Origin: Bacillus sp. V3B
GTDB lineage: Bacteria > Bacillota > Bacilli > Bacillales > Cytobacillaceae
Direction: 5' to 3'
DNA length: 64,000 bases
Assembly (NCBI RefSeq): GCF_024494465.1
Contig: NZ_JAETXM010000003.1
Coordinates: 1 to 64,000, forward strand
The translations under genes and the position numbers were made by a program. The notes beneath the pieces were generated by a model, which worked only from the letters and a program-made list of their open reading frames with translations, was not told where the DNA came from and searched no databases. How positions within the stretch are numbered: the first letter of the stretch is position 1; each line of letters begins with the position of its first letter. Positions 8,593 through 16,554 of this stretch are shown here, one piece after another.

Positions 8593-9132
8593 TTAAAAGA
8601 GATCTTCTGACTTAGCGTCTGAATAGATGGAAATTAATATAACGGCCTTTTCATCTCCAATATTTTTAACGTGATGTGGTACACAGGCATTCCAACTGAA
8701 AGAATCTCCTTCTTCTACAATGATAGAATCCTCTCCTTGTTCAGCTAGTACTTTTCCTTCTAATACTAAATGGCTTTCTTTACCGTCATGGGCATGTGCT
8801 TCTCCCATAGAGGCTTCAGGAGGAAATTCAACTATCATCATACGCAATCCATCTTTGGACGAAATATGTTCAATCTTTAAATTATTAAAAGTAGAATAAG
8901 TTCTTTCCTTTTTTTTGACAACACGCATATGTTGCTGCTTTTCAAGCAATAAATAAGGCAATGGAACTTCAAGAAAATTTGAAATGGTTTGTAAGGTACT
9001 AATAGAAGGTGAAGTATGATTGTTTTCGATATTGCTGACAAATCCTTTTGAAAGCCCAGTTCCCTCGCACATTTGGGCAATTGTAATCTGTTTTCTTTTT
9101 CGTATCGTACGAATTTTTGAGCCAATATCCAC
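8593..9132 (-). CDS. XRE-family regulator with C-terminal cupin domain
   Basis: A 179-residue regulator. Residues 1-65 form an XRE helix-turn-helix (ITIAQMCEGTGLSKGFVSNI). The rest is a cupin barrel (HAHDGKESHLVLEGKVLA, EEGDSFSWNACVPHHVKN) that normally binds a small effector. The frame opens at 9165, but GAGGTGG on the minus strand lies 5 nt before a GTG at 9132, so translation should start there (MDIGSKIRTIRKRK). It is divergent from the hydrolase-dioxygenase-DoxX operon at 9284 and very likely controls it. It takes the place that MarR-type MhqR has for related genes in B. subtilis. Confidence 0.85.
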   Translation of the reverse strand: MDIGSKIRTIRKRKQITIAQMCEGTGLSKGFVSNIENNHTSPSISTLQTISNFLEVPLPYLLLEKQQHMRVVKKKERTYSTFNNLKIEHISSKDGLRMMIVEFPPEASMGEAHAHDGKESHLVLEGKVLAEQGEDSIIVEEGDSFSWNACVPHHVKNIGDEKAVILISIYSDAKSEDLF

Positions 9133-9283
9133 TTTGACCACCTCGAAATGTTTCTTAATAAACAACTTATATCTATATTAGCAAATTAATGGTTGACAAT
9201 CTATACAAACATTTGTTACTTTATAAACAACAAATATTCATATTAGAAAACTTTATAAATACGATTATAGGGGATGATGATAA

Positions 9284-9928
9284 ATGGAAGCGCCAATGAT
9301 CTATAGTCTTCGGAAGCCAAAACAAATTGATCCCAATAAAACATATCCAGCCTTATTTTTAATACATGGAATAGGGAGCAATGAACAAAATATGTTTCCG
9401 TTGGCAGAAGGATTAGAAGAACAGTTTTATATTTTTAGTATTCGTGGGCCTTTGACGCAACCACCGGGCTTTGCTTATTTTACAATTGAGGGATATGGAA
9501 AACCTCATCGGGATGTATTTAAGCAAGCGGTGAGTAAGCTAACAAGTTTTATTGATTATGCTTCTGAACAGTATTCATTAGATCGTAATCAGTTATACTT
9601 ACTTGGCTTTAGCCAGGGAGCGATTCTTTCGATGTCACTTGCCTTGACTATGGGAAGTCGAATTAAAGGTATTGTGGCACTCAGTGGGTATATTCCTAAT
9701 ATTGTAACGGAAGATTACGATGTAAAACCGGTTAATGAACTTTCTGCATTTATCTCACATGGTGAAATGGATCAAATTTTGCCATACCAATGGGGCGTTC
9801 AAGCTCAGGAATATTTTAAGCAATTGGGTGCAAATGTATCCTTTCAAACGTATCAAGAAGGACACACCGTTTCTTTACAGAATCAGCAGGATTTTAAAAA
9901 ATGGATTCTCGATCGTCTTGAGAACTAA
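9284..9928 (+). CDS. phospholipase/carboxylesterase-family hydrolase, MhqD-like
   Basis: A 214-residue alpha/beta hydrolase of the phospholipase/carboxylesterase (YodD/MhqD) family. It has the oxyanion strand FLIHGIGSNEQNM, the nucleophile in LLGFSQGAI, the acid in HGEMDQILP and the His in EGHTVS. In B. subtilis MhqD belongs to the regulon induced by methylhydroquinone and catechol. The downstream ring-cleavage dioxygenase and DoxX protein fit that setting, so hydrolysis of a ring-cleavage product is a fair inference. The downstream gene starts 14 bp later, so this gene opens an operon. A truncated copy lies at 7979-8494. Confidence 0.85.
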   Translation: MEAPMIYSLRKPKQIDPNKTYPALFLIHGIGSNEQNMFPLAEGLEEQFYIFSIRGPLTQPPGFAYFTIEGYGKPHRDVFKQAVSKLTSFIDYASEQYSLDRNQLYLLGFSQGAILSMSLALTMGSRIKGIVALSGYIPNIVTEDYDVKPVNELSAFISHGEMDQILPYQWGVQAQEYFKQLGANVSFQTYQEGHTVSLQNQQDFKKWILDRLEN

Positions 9929-9942
9929 AAGGAGGAAAATAG

Positions 9943-10725
9943 ATGTTACCTTCACTTTTTATCGCCCATGGAGCACCACTCCTTGCTATTGAAAATAATG
10001 AGTACACACAATTTGTTAATCAATTAGGGAAAGATCTACCAAAACCTAAAGCCATTATTTTGTTTTCAGCCCATTGGGAGGCAGCGAATCAACAAGTAAG
10101 CCTTGTAGACGAGTTTGAGACTATTTATGACTTTGGTGGATTTCCTGAAGCCTTATATCGCATTCAATATCCTGCGAAAGGGAATAAAGACATTACGGAA
10201 GAAATCAAAGGGTTGTTTAGTAAGCAAGGGATTCCTTTTGAAGTGGATACAAGTCGTGGATTAGATCATGGGGCATGGGTTGTGTTGAGGATGCTGTATC
10301 CGAATGCTGATATCCCTGTGATTTCTATGTCAGTCAATCAACATTTGACACCTGAGCAACAGTACCAAATTGGGAAGTCCCTATCTTTGTTAAGAGAACA
10401 GGACGTTTTGATTATAGGGAGCGGTGGAACCGTGCATAACCTTCGTGCGGTAAACTGGGAAAAAGATGGGAAAGGTAATGATCAATGGGCAGTTGATTTT
10501 GATCAGTGGCTGGAAGAACATTTGAAAGATTGGAATGTAACCTCTCTTTTCGACTATTATTCTTTAGCACCAAATGTTCAGTTGGCCGTTCCACCATACG
10601 GAAAAGAGCACTTTATTCCGCTCTTTTATGCGATGGGAGCAGCGGATGATAAAAAACAGGCTAAATTGCTTCACCGCAGTTATCGTTATGGAAACCTTAG
10701 CCACAGTGTATGGCAATTTGGTTAA
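9943..10725 (+). CDS. class III extradiol ring-cleavage dioxygenase (YgiD/DODA-like)
   Basis: A 260-residue member of the LigB/DODA family, iron- or zinc-dependent enzymes that open catechol rings (E. coli YgiD acts on L-DOPA). The N-terminal metal-ligand motif FIAHGAPLLA, a second His in SAHWEAANQ and the motif RGLDHGAWVVLRMLYP are visible, and the C-terminal NLSHSVWQFG is typical. AGGAGG lies 10 nt before the ATG. It stands between an MhqD-like hydrolase and a DoxX protein, so detoxification of catechols or quinones is likely; the true substrate is unknown. Confidence 0.88.
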   Translation: MLPSLFIAHGAPLLAIENNEYTQFVNQLGKDLPKPKAIILFSAHWEAANQQVSLVDEFETIYDFGGFPEALYRIQYPAKGNKDITEEIKGLFSKQGIPFEVDTSRGLDHGAWVVLRMLYPNADIPVISMSVNQHLTPEQQYQIGKSLSLLREQDVLIIGSGGTVHNLRAVNWEKDGKGNDQWAVDFDQWLEEHLKDWNVTSLFDYYSLAPNVQLAVPPYGKEHFIPLFYAMGAADDKKQAKLLHRSYRYGNLSHSVWQFG

Positions 10726-10785
10726 TGGCTATATCATTAAAAAAATAGAAAATAAATAATTAAAGGGAAAAATAGGAGGAGAAAA

Positions 10786-11208
10786 ATGTTGAAGAAATAT
10801 GAAATAGGTGCATTAATTTTACGCGTAGTACTGGGGATTACCTTTTTTATTCATGGTTTAGTTAAGTTTCAAGGTGGTATTGAAAATACGGTCGGTTGGT
10901 TTGACAGTATCGGTTTGCCAGGGGCATTGGCTTATGTTGTGGCTTTAGTGGAATTAGTTGGTGGAATTGCCTTAATTATCGGTCTGGGTAGCAAAATTGT
11001 TTCTGTTCTTCTTGCTCTATTAATGATCGGAGCTACATTAAAGGTAAAATTAGCAGGTGGCTTTTTAGGAACTGGTCAGGGTGCTGGATATGAATTAGAT
11101 TTAGCACTATTAGCAATGGCAGTATTTATCGCTATTAACGGTAGTAAGATGTTTGCGATCGATCAATTGATTTTCAAAAAACAAGAGTCAGTAAGTGAAA
11201 ACCTCTAA
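10786..11208 (+). CDS. DoxX-family membrane protein, MhqP-like
   Basis: A 140-residue membrane protein with four predicted helices (about 7-27, 47-70, 72-90 and 100-120). The DoxX signature is seen in LRVVLGITFFIHGLVKF and LVELVGGIALIIGL. DoxX proteins such as B. subtilis MhqP are induced by quinones and probably work with quinol or thiol chemistry at the membrane. AGGAGG precedes the ATG. It is the last gene of the operon and is followed by a long convergent terminator. Confidence 0.85.
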   Translation: MLKKYEIGALILRVVLGITFFIHGLVKFQGGIENTVGWFDSIGLPGALAYVVALVELVGGIALIIGLGSKIVSVLLALLMIGATLKVKLAGGFLGTGQGAGYELDLALLAMAVFIAINGSKMFAIDQLIFKKQESVSENL

Positions 11209-11221
11209 GTATATCTTAAAT

Positions 11222-11272
11222 AGTAAACGGGCTTACTTTAGGATCTTGTATCCTTTGGTAAGCCCGTTTACT
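11222..11272. terminator. Convergent terminator between doxX and the dehydrogenase gene
   Basis: A perfect 15-bp stem (11222-11236 with 11258-11272) enclosing a smaller GGAT/ATCC hairpin, placed between two converging genes. Confidence 0.85.
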
Positions 11273-11278
11273 GTATAT

Positions 11279-12379
11279 TTATCCAATGAGGTTTTCAGAG
11301 TGAATGTAGTTTTCTAAATCTGTTAAGGCCTTGCTGACAGTTGTGGTTGTCATCTCGCCTGGCATGACGTGAATGGATTCTTCAGGTATCGTTGATTTTG
11401 CTGCGATATCTGAAAGGATTTCGTCGCTAATGACCTTTACACCTAAATCTTTAAGTGAAACTGGCAAGCTGAGTTGCTGATAGAAAGGTAAGAGTTGCCC
11501 GATTTCAGTCCATTTATCCTCCAACACTAATTGAACAAGAATACCATAAGCTACTTTTTCACCATGTAAGGCATGATGTGTTTCTTCTAAAACCGTTAAT
11601 CCATTGTGAATCGAATGGGCACCAGCAACCCTTCCATAATGATCTCCAAATCCACCAACCATTCCACCAAGCATAATAATGGTTTCAACAACTTTTACAA
11701 AGTCATCATTCAGTGTACCAGCTTTAGCGGCTTGTACAGCACCTTCTGAGTATTGAAGCAATACCTCTTTACATTGCTTAGCTGTGTAGTAGCAAATTTC
11801 GAGTGGAACGGGTTTATTTTTTATATGAGCTATTTGTACATCTGCTTCATACCATTTGGCAAGCGTGTCAGCAATACCAGCGATTAACATATCGACAGGA
11901 GCATCTAACAAAATTTGTGGCTCCACTAACACAAGGCTAGCACCTACTGGATAAACATCAAAACGAATAAATGTACCAGAATCATCATACACAACACTTA
12001 CGGGAGTCCATGGGGAACAGTTTGAGGGGAGTGTAGGAATCAGCACAGCTTGCCGATGTGTGACATGGCTGACGGATTTTGTGAGATCCAATACTTTTCC
12101 TCCACCAACACCGATAACGGCATCAAATGATTCTCTGGTCACAAGATCTGAGAGGGCGTCTATTTCAATTAGTGAATTCTCGCCATGATAGGTATATTCT
12201 TCGTATGTAAGCCCTGTCAATACGGGCCAAAATGGTTTAGTGGCTTGCCATGACTTTTGGCCGTGAATAATAAGAACCTTCTGAAAGCCACGCTCTAATA
12301 GCTTAGCCTCTAGCTTGTCTAAAACTCTTTCTTCTAAAATATACTCACTTGGTGCCCCATGCACAGAAATGGTTTCCAT
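11279..12379 (-). CDS. iron-containing alcohol dehydrogenase family protein (glycerol dehydrogenase-like)
   Basis: A 366-residue group III alcohol dehydrogenase. The N-terminal NAD domain includes GVGGGKVLDLTKSVSH and the motif IPTLPSNCSPWTPVS. The metal site is visible as Asp in AGIADTLAKWYE, His in AGAHSIHNG and His in HHALHGEKVAYG. This resembles glycerol dehydrogenase and glycerol-1-phosphate dehydrogenase relatives, with PSNCSPWTPVSVVY typical of a Bacillus subgroup of unknown substrate. It stands alone on the minus strand, with a repeat element upstream. Confidence 0.82.
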   Translation of the reverse strand: METISVHGAPSEYILEERVLDKLEAKLLERGFQKVLIIHGQKSWQATKPFWPVLTGLTYEEYTYHGENSLIEIDALSDLVTRESFDAVIGVGGGKVLDLTKSVSHVTHRQAVLIPTLPSNCSPWTPVSVVYDDSGTFIRFDVYPVGASLVLVEPQILLDAPVDMLIAGIADTLAKWYEADVQIAHIKNKPVPLEICYYTAKQCKEVLLQYSEGAVQAAKAGTLNDDFVKVVETIIMLGGMVGGFGDHYGRVAGAHSIHNGLTVLEETHHALHGEKVAYGILVQLVLEDKWTEIGQLLPFYQQLSLPVSLKDLGVKVISDEILSDIAAKSTIPEESIHVMPGEMTTTTVSKALTDLENYIHSENLIG

Positions 12380-12431
12380 TTTTCATCCCTCTTTTTAATT
12401 AGTTTCATTTTGATTTATAACGATATCTATG

Positions 12432-12548
12432 AATCATTTTAAAAAATGGCCTTTGGTGTACATGAGCATGTGTTTTATTCCGCGAATAACTTAATGCTCG
12501 CGTACACCAAAGGTTTTTAAAACACGAACACTGTTGCATAACAAAGCC
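12432..12548. repeat. MITE-like interspersed repeat, copy A
   Basis: Contains GGCCTTTGGTGTAC and its near inverse GTACACCAAAGG around a short centre, and ends in AACAAAGCC. Copies B (23020-23123) and C (17862-17992) share the same order of elements. The left end is degenerate. It lies between the dehydrogenase gene and metQ. Confidence 0.65.
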
Positions 12549-12549
12549 T

Positions 12550-12592
12550 AAAGAGATAACCCCTTTCCATTTAGGAGAGGAGTTATCATCTT
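12550..12592 (-). terminator. Probable terminator of metNIQ
   Basis: An imperfect stem of about 14 bp (GATAACCCCTTTCC with GGAGAGGAGTTATC) just after metQ. The T tail on the minus strand is short. Confidence 0.55.
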
Positions 12593-12606
12593 GTACTTCT
12601 GTATAA

Positions 12607-13446
12607 TTATTTCATCCAAGTAGGTTTTCCAAAACCTGCAAATTCTTCGTCAATGATCTTTTCAAATTCATCTGATTCGACAACAGCTTGAATATCTTGG
12701 GCCAATTGAGAATCTTCGTTTTCTGCTTTTACGGCTACAATATTACGGTATGGATCAAGCATATTTTCAAGAGCTAGTGCACTAAGGAGGTCCATGCTAG
12801 CGGCTAAGGCAAAGTTTCCAGGTACAGCTGATAAATCAGCACTTTCGATAGCACGAGGCAATTGACCAGCTTCAATTGGTTGAAACTCTAAGTTTTTCTT
12901 GTTTGCCACAATATCTTTTTCAGAAACTGTTAGTGGGTCTGCACTTTCACTAATTGTAATTAAGCCTTCATCTTGAAGGGTATTAAAGGCACGTGCTGCA
13001 TTTGTTGGATCATTTGGAATCGCAATTGTTGCTCCGTCTTCTACTTCATTTAATGAAGTATATTTTTCAGAATAAATACCCATTGGAGCTGTTGGTACAG
13101 AAATTAAGGCTGTTAAATCCATATTATTTTGTTTAGCAAAGTTTTCAAGATAAATTGTATGTTGGAATAGGTTGGCATCAATATCACCATTGTCTAATGC
13201 ATTGTTTGGTTGAATATAATCACTAAATTCGACTACTTTTACTGTGTAGCCTTTTGCTTCTAAACCGGGTTTAATTGCTTTTGTAATCATGTCACTATAA
13301 GGTCCAGCTGTAGCACCAAACTGAATTTCCTTTGTTTCTGTACCTTGATCTGTTGTATCGCCGCTTTCTTCATTGTCATTGCCTCCGCATGCAGCCAATA
13401 CAGCTACAGCTATTAATAGAATAAATCCGATGAACCACTTTTTCAT
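12607..13446 (-). CDS. metQ: methionine-binding lipoprotein MetQ
   Basis: Substrate-binding lipoprotein of the MetNIQ D/L-methionine ABC importer. It starts with a lipoprotein signal (lysine pair, hydrophobic core, lipobox LAAC at about residues 17-20), followed by an acidic linker and an NLPA-family domain (GATAGPYSDMITKAIKPGLE, NDPTNAARAF). It is 279 residues, the usual family length. It ends the riboswitch-controlled metN-metI-metQ operon. Confidence 0.93.
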   Translation of the reverse strand: MKKWFIGFILLIAVAVLAACGGNDNEESGDTTDQGTETKEIQFGATAGPYSDMITKAIKPGLEAKGYTVKVVEFSDYIQPNNALDNGDIDANLFQHTIYLENFAKQNNMDLTALISVPTAPMGIYSEKYTSLNEVEDGATIAIPNDPTNAARAFNTLQDEGLITISESADPLTVSEKDIVANKKNLEFQPIEAGQLPRAIESADLSAVPGNFALAASMDLLSALALENMLDPYRNIVAVKAENEDSQLAQDIQAVVESDEFEKIIDEEFAGFGKPTWMK

Positions 13447-13497
13447 AGAATTTTCCTTCTTTCTTATTATTTTTCTTTCTTATTATTTTCCAACTAT

Positions 13498-14169
13498 TTA
13501 TCTTTTATCAACCGCTTTGGAGAGAAGATCACCAAGAAGTTGGACAAGCTGAACTAACACAATTAAAATAACGACTGTTGCAATCATGATCGTATTATCA
13601 TAGCGATAATAGCCAAAGCGAATGGCTAAGTCACCGATACCCCCGCCACCAACTGTTCCAGCCATAGCGGAAAATCCGATTAAACTGATAAGGGTTAACG
13701 TAAGCCCTGAAATAATCCCAGACTTCGCTTCCAGTAACAAGACATCTTTGATGATCATCCATGGTGTGGCCCCAGCGGCAATAGCGGCCTCAATGACTCC
13801 TTTATCAATTTCTCGAAGAGCAGATTCTACAATTCGAGCGAAAAAGGGAATCGCTGCAACGGAGAGGGAAACACTTGCTGCTGTCGGACCAATTGTTGAA
13901 CCGACTAAAGCTTTCGTTAACGGAATCAAAGCGACAAGCAAAATGATAAATGGAATGGAACGAACCATATTGACAACAAAACCTAACACGCTTTGGACGG
14001 TGCGGTTCTCCCAAAATAATCCTCTATCCGTTACAAATAAAAGGACGCCGAGGGGAAGACCAATGACAACCGCTACGACTAGAGAAATAGCAATCATATA
14101 GATCGTTTGGAAGAAAGCTGCATTAATATCAGGTATAAGTTCAATGAGATGAGTTAAATCAAAGCCCAT
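13498..14169 (-). CDS. metI: methionine ABC transporter permease MetI
   Basis: Membrane permease of the methionine importer, 223 residues with five or six helices. The EAA loop is EAAIAAGATPWMIIKDVLL, which contacts MetN. The frame is open to 14226, but GGAGGT on the minus strand precedes the ATG at 14169 and the family begins MGFDLTHL. The start overlaps the metN stop by 11 bp, implying translational coupling. Confidence 0.93.
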   Translation of the reverse strand: MGFDLTHLIELIPDINAAFFQTIYMIAISLVVAVVIGLPLGVLLFVTDRGLFWENRTVQSVLGFVVNMVRSIPFIILLVALIPLTKALVGSTIGPTAASVSLSVAAIPFFARIVESALREIDKGVIEAAIAAGATPWMIIKDVLLLEAKSGIISGLTLTLISLIGFSAMAGTVGGGGIGDLAIRFGYYRYDNTIMIATVVILIVLVQLVQLLGDLLSKAVDKR

Positions 14170-15172
14170 TACGTAACACCTCCACTTGTGCTGTTCGCTG
14201 GTCGATAAACTGAAGGGCTTTATCAATTTCTTCTCTTTGTCCAGTCAGCTCCATCACAAAGATACCTAGTGGTGCTTCTCCGATGTATTCAATCGAACCG
14301 TGAAGGAAATTACCTTTCACGTTAAACTGCTGTAGTGTGTCAGAAATGACACCTTCACCAGCAACCTCACCTTTAAATGTGACCTTCACAATCGTTCCTT
14401 TACATGTTTGTAAAATAACCTTTGGAACCTCATAGGAAACAACACTTTTTATAAACTCTTTGGAAAGATCCGTTTGTGGATTAGAGAAAATATCATAAAC
14501 GGGTCCTTCTTCAATGACTCTTCCTGTTTGCATAATCGCCATTCGATGACAAATTTCTTTCACAACCGTCATTTCATGGGTAATTAACACAATCGTGATA
14601 TTGAGTTCTTTATTGATTTTTTTGAGTAGATTTAAAATCGATCTTGTTGTAGTTGGATCTAATGCTGATGTTGCCTCATCACATAACAGCACGGTTGGAT
14701 TATTGGCAAGGGCTCGCGCAATACCGACACGCTGTTTTTGACCTCCGCTGAGTTGTGCAGGATAAACATCTCTTTTGTCAGAAAGACCGACCATTTCAAG
14801 TAATTCTTCTACTCGTTCTTTCATTCGGTTTGATGGTAATTTGGCTGCTTTTAAGGAAAAAGCAATATTTTCATAAACCGTTTTTTGACTAATTAAGTAA
14901 AAGTGTTGAAAGATCATGCCGATTTTTAAGCGGGCTTGTCGCAAGTTTTCGCTCGTTAAGGAGGTTAGATCATTCCCATTTACCTTTATACTCCCAGAAG
15001 AGGGTCGCTCTAATAGATTAATACAACGAAGAAGTGAGCTTTTTCCAGCACCTGAATAGCCGACAATTCCGTAAATTTCTCCTTCTTGAATCGATATTGA
15101 AACATCATCGACCCCTTTTACAGTGCCACTTTTAGTTTTATAAATCTTGGAAAGATGTTGGATCTCAATCAT
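14159..15172 (-). CDS. metN: methionine ABC transporter ATP-binding protein MetN
   Basis: ATPase of the methionine importer, 337 residues. It has Walker A GYSGAGKSS, a Q-loop in IFQHFYLI, signature LSGGQKQR, Walker B VLLCDEATSALD and switch His in ITHEM. Residues about 260-335 form the C-terminal NIL domain that binds methionine and gives feedback inhibition. It is the first gene of the operon and is preceded by a SAM-I riboswitch. Confidence 0.95.
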   Translation of the reverse strand: MIEIQHLSKIYKTKSGTVKGVDDVSISIQEGEIYGIVGYSGAGKSSLLRCINLLERPSSGSIKVNGNDLTSLTSENLRQARLKIGMIFQHFYLISQKTVYENIAFSLKAAKLPSNRMKERVEELLEMVGLSDKRDVYPAQLSGGQKQRVGIARALANNPTVLLCDEATSALDPTTTRSILNLLKKINKELNITIVLITHEMTVVKEICHRMAIMQTGRVIEEGPVYDIFSNPQTDLSKEFIKSVVSYEVPKVILQTCKGTIVKVTFKGEVAGEGVISDTLQQFNVKGNFLHGSIEYIGEAPLGIFVMELTGQREEIDKALQFIDQRTAQVEVLRNGL

Positions 15173-15235
15173 AAAGGTACCTCCTTTTCATCTAAAATGT
15201 TCACGATTTAAATGAATGTTCTTTTCCATCTCTAA

Positions 15236-15267
15236 TAAAAAATGCTTCTCTCAATTGAAAGAAGCAT
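15236..15267 (-). terminator. Riboswitch-controlled terminator before metN
   Basis: An 8-bp outer stem (15242-15249 with 15260-15267) around a TCAATTGA inner palindrome, followed on the minus strand by six T. It lies between the SAM-I aptamer and metN and serves as its expression platform. Confidence 0.85.
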
Positions 15268-15290
15268 CGAAATACGATCTACAATTTCGA

Positions 15291-15392
15291 CTTATCTTTC
15301 AGAATGAAAGTCATTCTGCCGGAATTGGCACCTTCCCATAAAGGGGGTTGCCGGACGTCATAGGGCCTATTCCCTCGGTCGCTCTGGATAAG
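15291..15392 (-). ncRNA. SAM-I (S-box) riboswitch aptamer
   Basis: On the minus strand the sequence opens with CTTATCCAGAGCGACCGAGG and closes with AGATAAG, forming P1. The conserved S-box blocks GAGGGA, GGCCC-TATGA, CCGGCAACC and AGGTGCCAATTCC appear in order. With the downstream terminator this is a complete SAM-off switch for metNIQ, limiting methionine import when S-adenosylmethionine is plentiful. Confidence 0.95.
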
Positions 15393-15545
15393 TAATCTAT
15401 TTAATTATTATATTAAAATATTACTAATTGATTGGATGTCTGTCAATTGAAAAATGTTTGCTTTTATCTACGAAAGCGCTTTTACCCCTATAAAATCAAG
15501 TAAACAAGTTGTATAATTTTTTTTAGAATGAATCAATCTGTATGT

Positions 15546-16325
15546 TTAGCGATATAAATCGGTTCTTCTATCTTGAAAAACAGGAATTGTTTTCCGTACA
15601 TGATCGACTTCCTGTAGGTCTAGTTCTGTGATAAAGATCCCTTCATCACTTTGACCGCTAATAAGAAGTTCACCCCAAGGCGCAATGACCATTGAATGGC
15701 CATTAAATTCATTGTTTGGATCAGACCCAGTACGGTTAACAGCGACAATAAAGCACTGATTTTCAATCGCTCTTGCCTGTAATAGTAACTGCCAATGGTC
15801 AATTCGTTTCGTTGGCCACTCCGCTGGAACAAACATGACTTTTGCTCCGTTTAAGACGTGAGAGCGAATCCATTCGGGGAAACGCAAATCATAGCAAATA
15901 ACGCCGCCACACGCTGTGCCATCTAATTCAAACGTATTGATACTTTGCCCAGCGTTCATAAATAAGTGTTCATCCATTAACTTAAAAAGATGGGCTTTAT
16001 CATATTCTGCAATAATTTTTCCTGTTCGATTTGCTACATACATCGTATTAAAGAAGCCATCTTCTCTTTTCGTTGCTACAGAACCACCAACAATATTCAT
16101 ATTGTATTCCTTTGCTAGTTTTGCAAATAGTTCTTTTGTTTTTTCTCCATTTTCATCGGCTAGATTATTCAGTTGGGTAAGGGCATAGCCTATATTCCAC
16201 ATTTCTGGGAATACGATCGTATCAACATTTGACAATGCCGCTTCTTTTATATATTTTTCAATAGCCACAAAGTTTTTTTCTGGTTCTCCATAATGAATAT
16301 CCATTTGTACACAAGCAATCTTCAT
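15546..16325 (-). CDS. mtnU: carbon-nitrogen hydrolase (omega-amidase) of methionine salvage
   Basis: A 259-residue nitrilase-superfamily enzyme with the Glu-Lys-Cys triad in VFPEMWNIG, EYDKAHLF and GVICYDLRFPEW. In B. subtilis the homologue YkrU/MtnU sits beside the aminotransferase MtnE and is thought to hydrolyse the omega-amide (2-oxoglutaramate or 2-oxosuccinamate) made when glutamine or asparagine is the amino donor. The same divergent pairing with mtnE is seen here. A GTG at 16337 also opens the frame, but GGTGGG on the minus strand fits the ATG at 16325. Confidence 0.85.
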   Translation of the reverse strand: MKIACVQMDIHYGEPEKNFVAIEKYIKEAALSNVDTIVFPEMWNIGYALTQLNNLADENGEKTKELFAKLAKEYNMNIVGGSVATKREDGFFNTMYVANRTGKIIAEYDKAHLFKLMDEHLFMNAGQSINTFELDGTACGGVICYDLRFPEWIRSHVLNGAKVMFVPAEWPTKRIDHWQLLLQARAIENQCFIVAVNRTGSDPNNEFNGHSMVIAPWGELLISGQSDEGIFITELDLQEVDHVRKTIPVFQDRRTDLYR

Positions 16326-16394
16326 TTTTCCCACCACCGCTAGACAAGTTTATCTAAAGATTATAGAATTTTAGTTAAAATCGCAAACATTTAA

Positions 16395-16505
16395 GAAAAG
16401 CGGAAGGCACCTGCCTATCGGCGACAAGGAGGTTGTTTGTTTAACCTTCTTGACAGATTGGCTTATGACCTCGAGCCGATGGTACCTGGAGCTAGACCGC
16501 TATCT
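16395..16505. repeat. Bacillaceae-type GC-richer interspersed repeat
   Basis: Begins AAAGCGGAAGGCACCTGCC and includes ATCGGCGACAAGG, then CGAGCCGATGGTACCTGGAG and CTAGACCG. I recognise this as a degenerate member of the scattered intergenic repeats common in Bacillus-related genomes. A shorter relative lies at 48788-48822. It separates mtnU from mtnE. Confidence 0.55.
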
Positions 16506-16554
16506 CAGTTCAAAAAGGTTATAAATTAGTATAATTTAAATAAAGGTGGCCATC

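Noticed and set aside
7193-12379. Prophage or genomic island
   Set aside because: No integrase, phage structural gene, tRNA attachment site or clear change in composition was seen.
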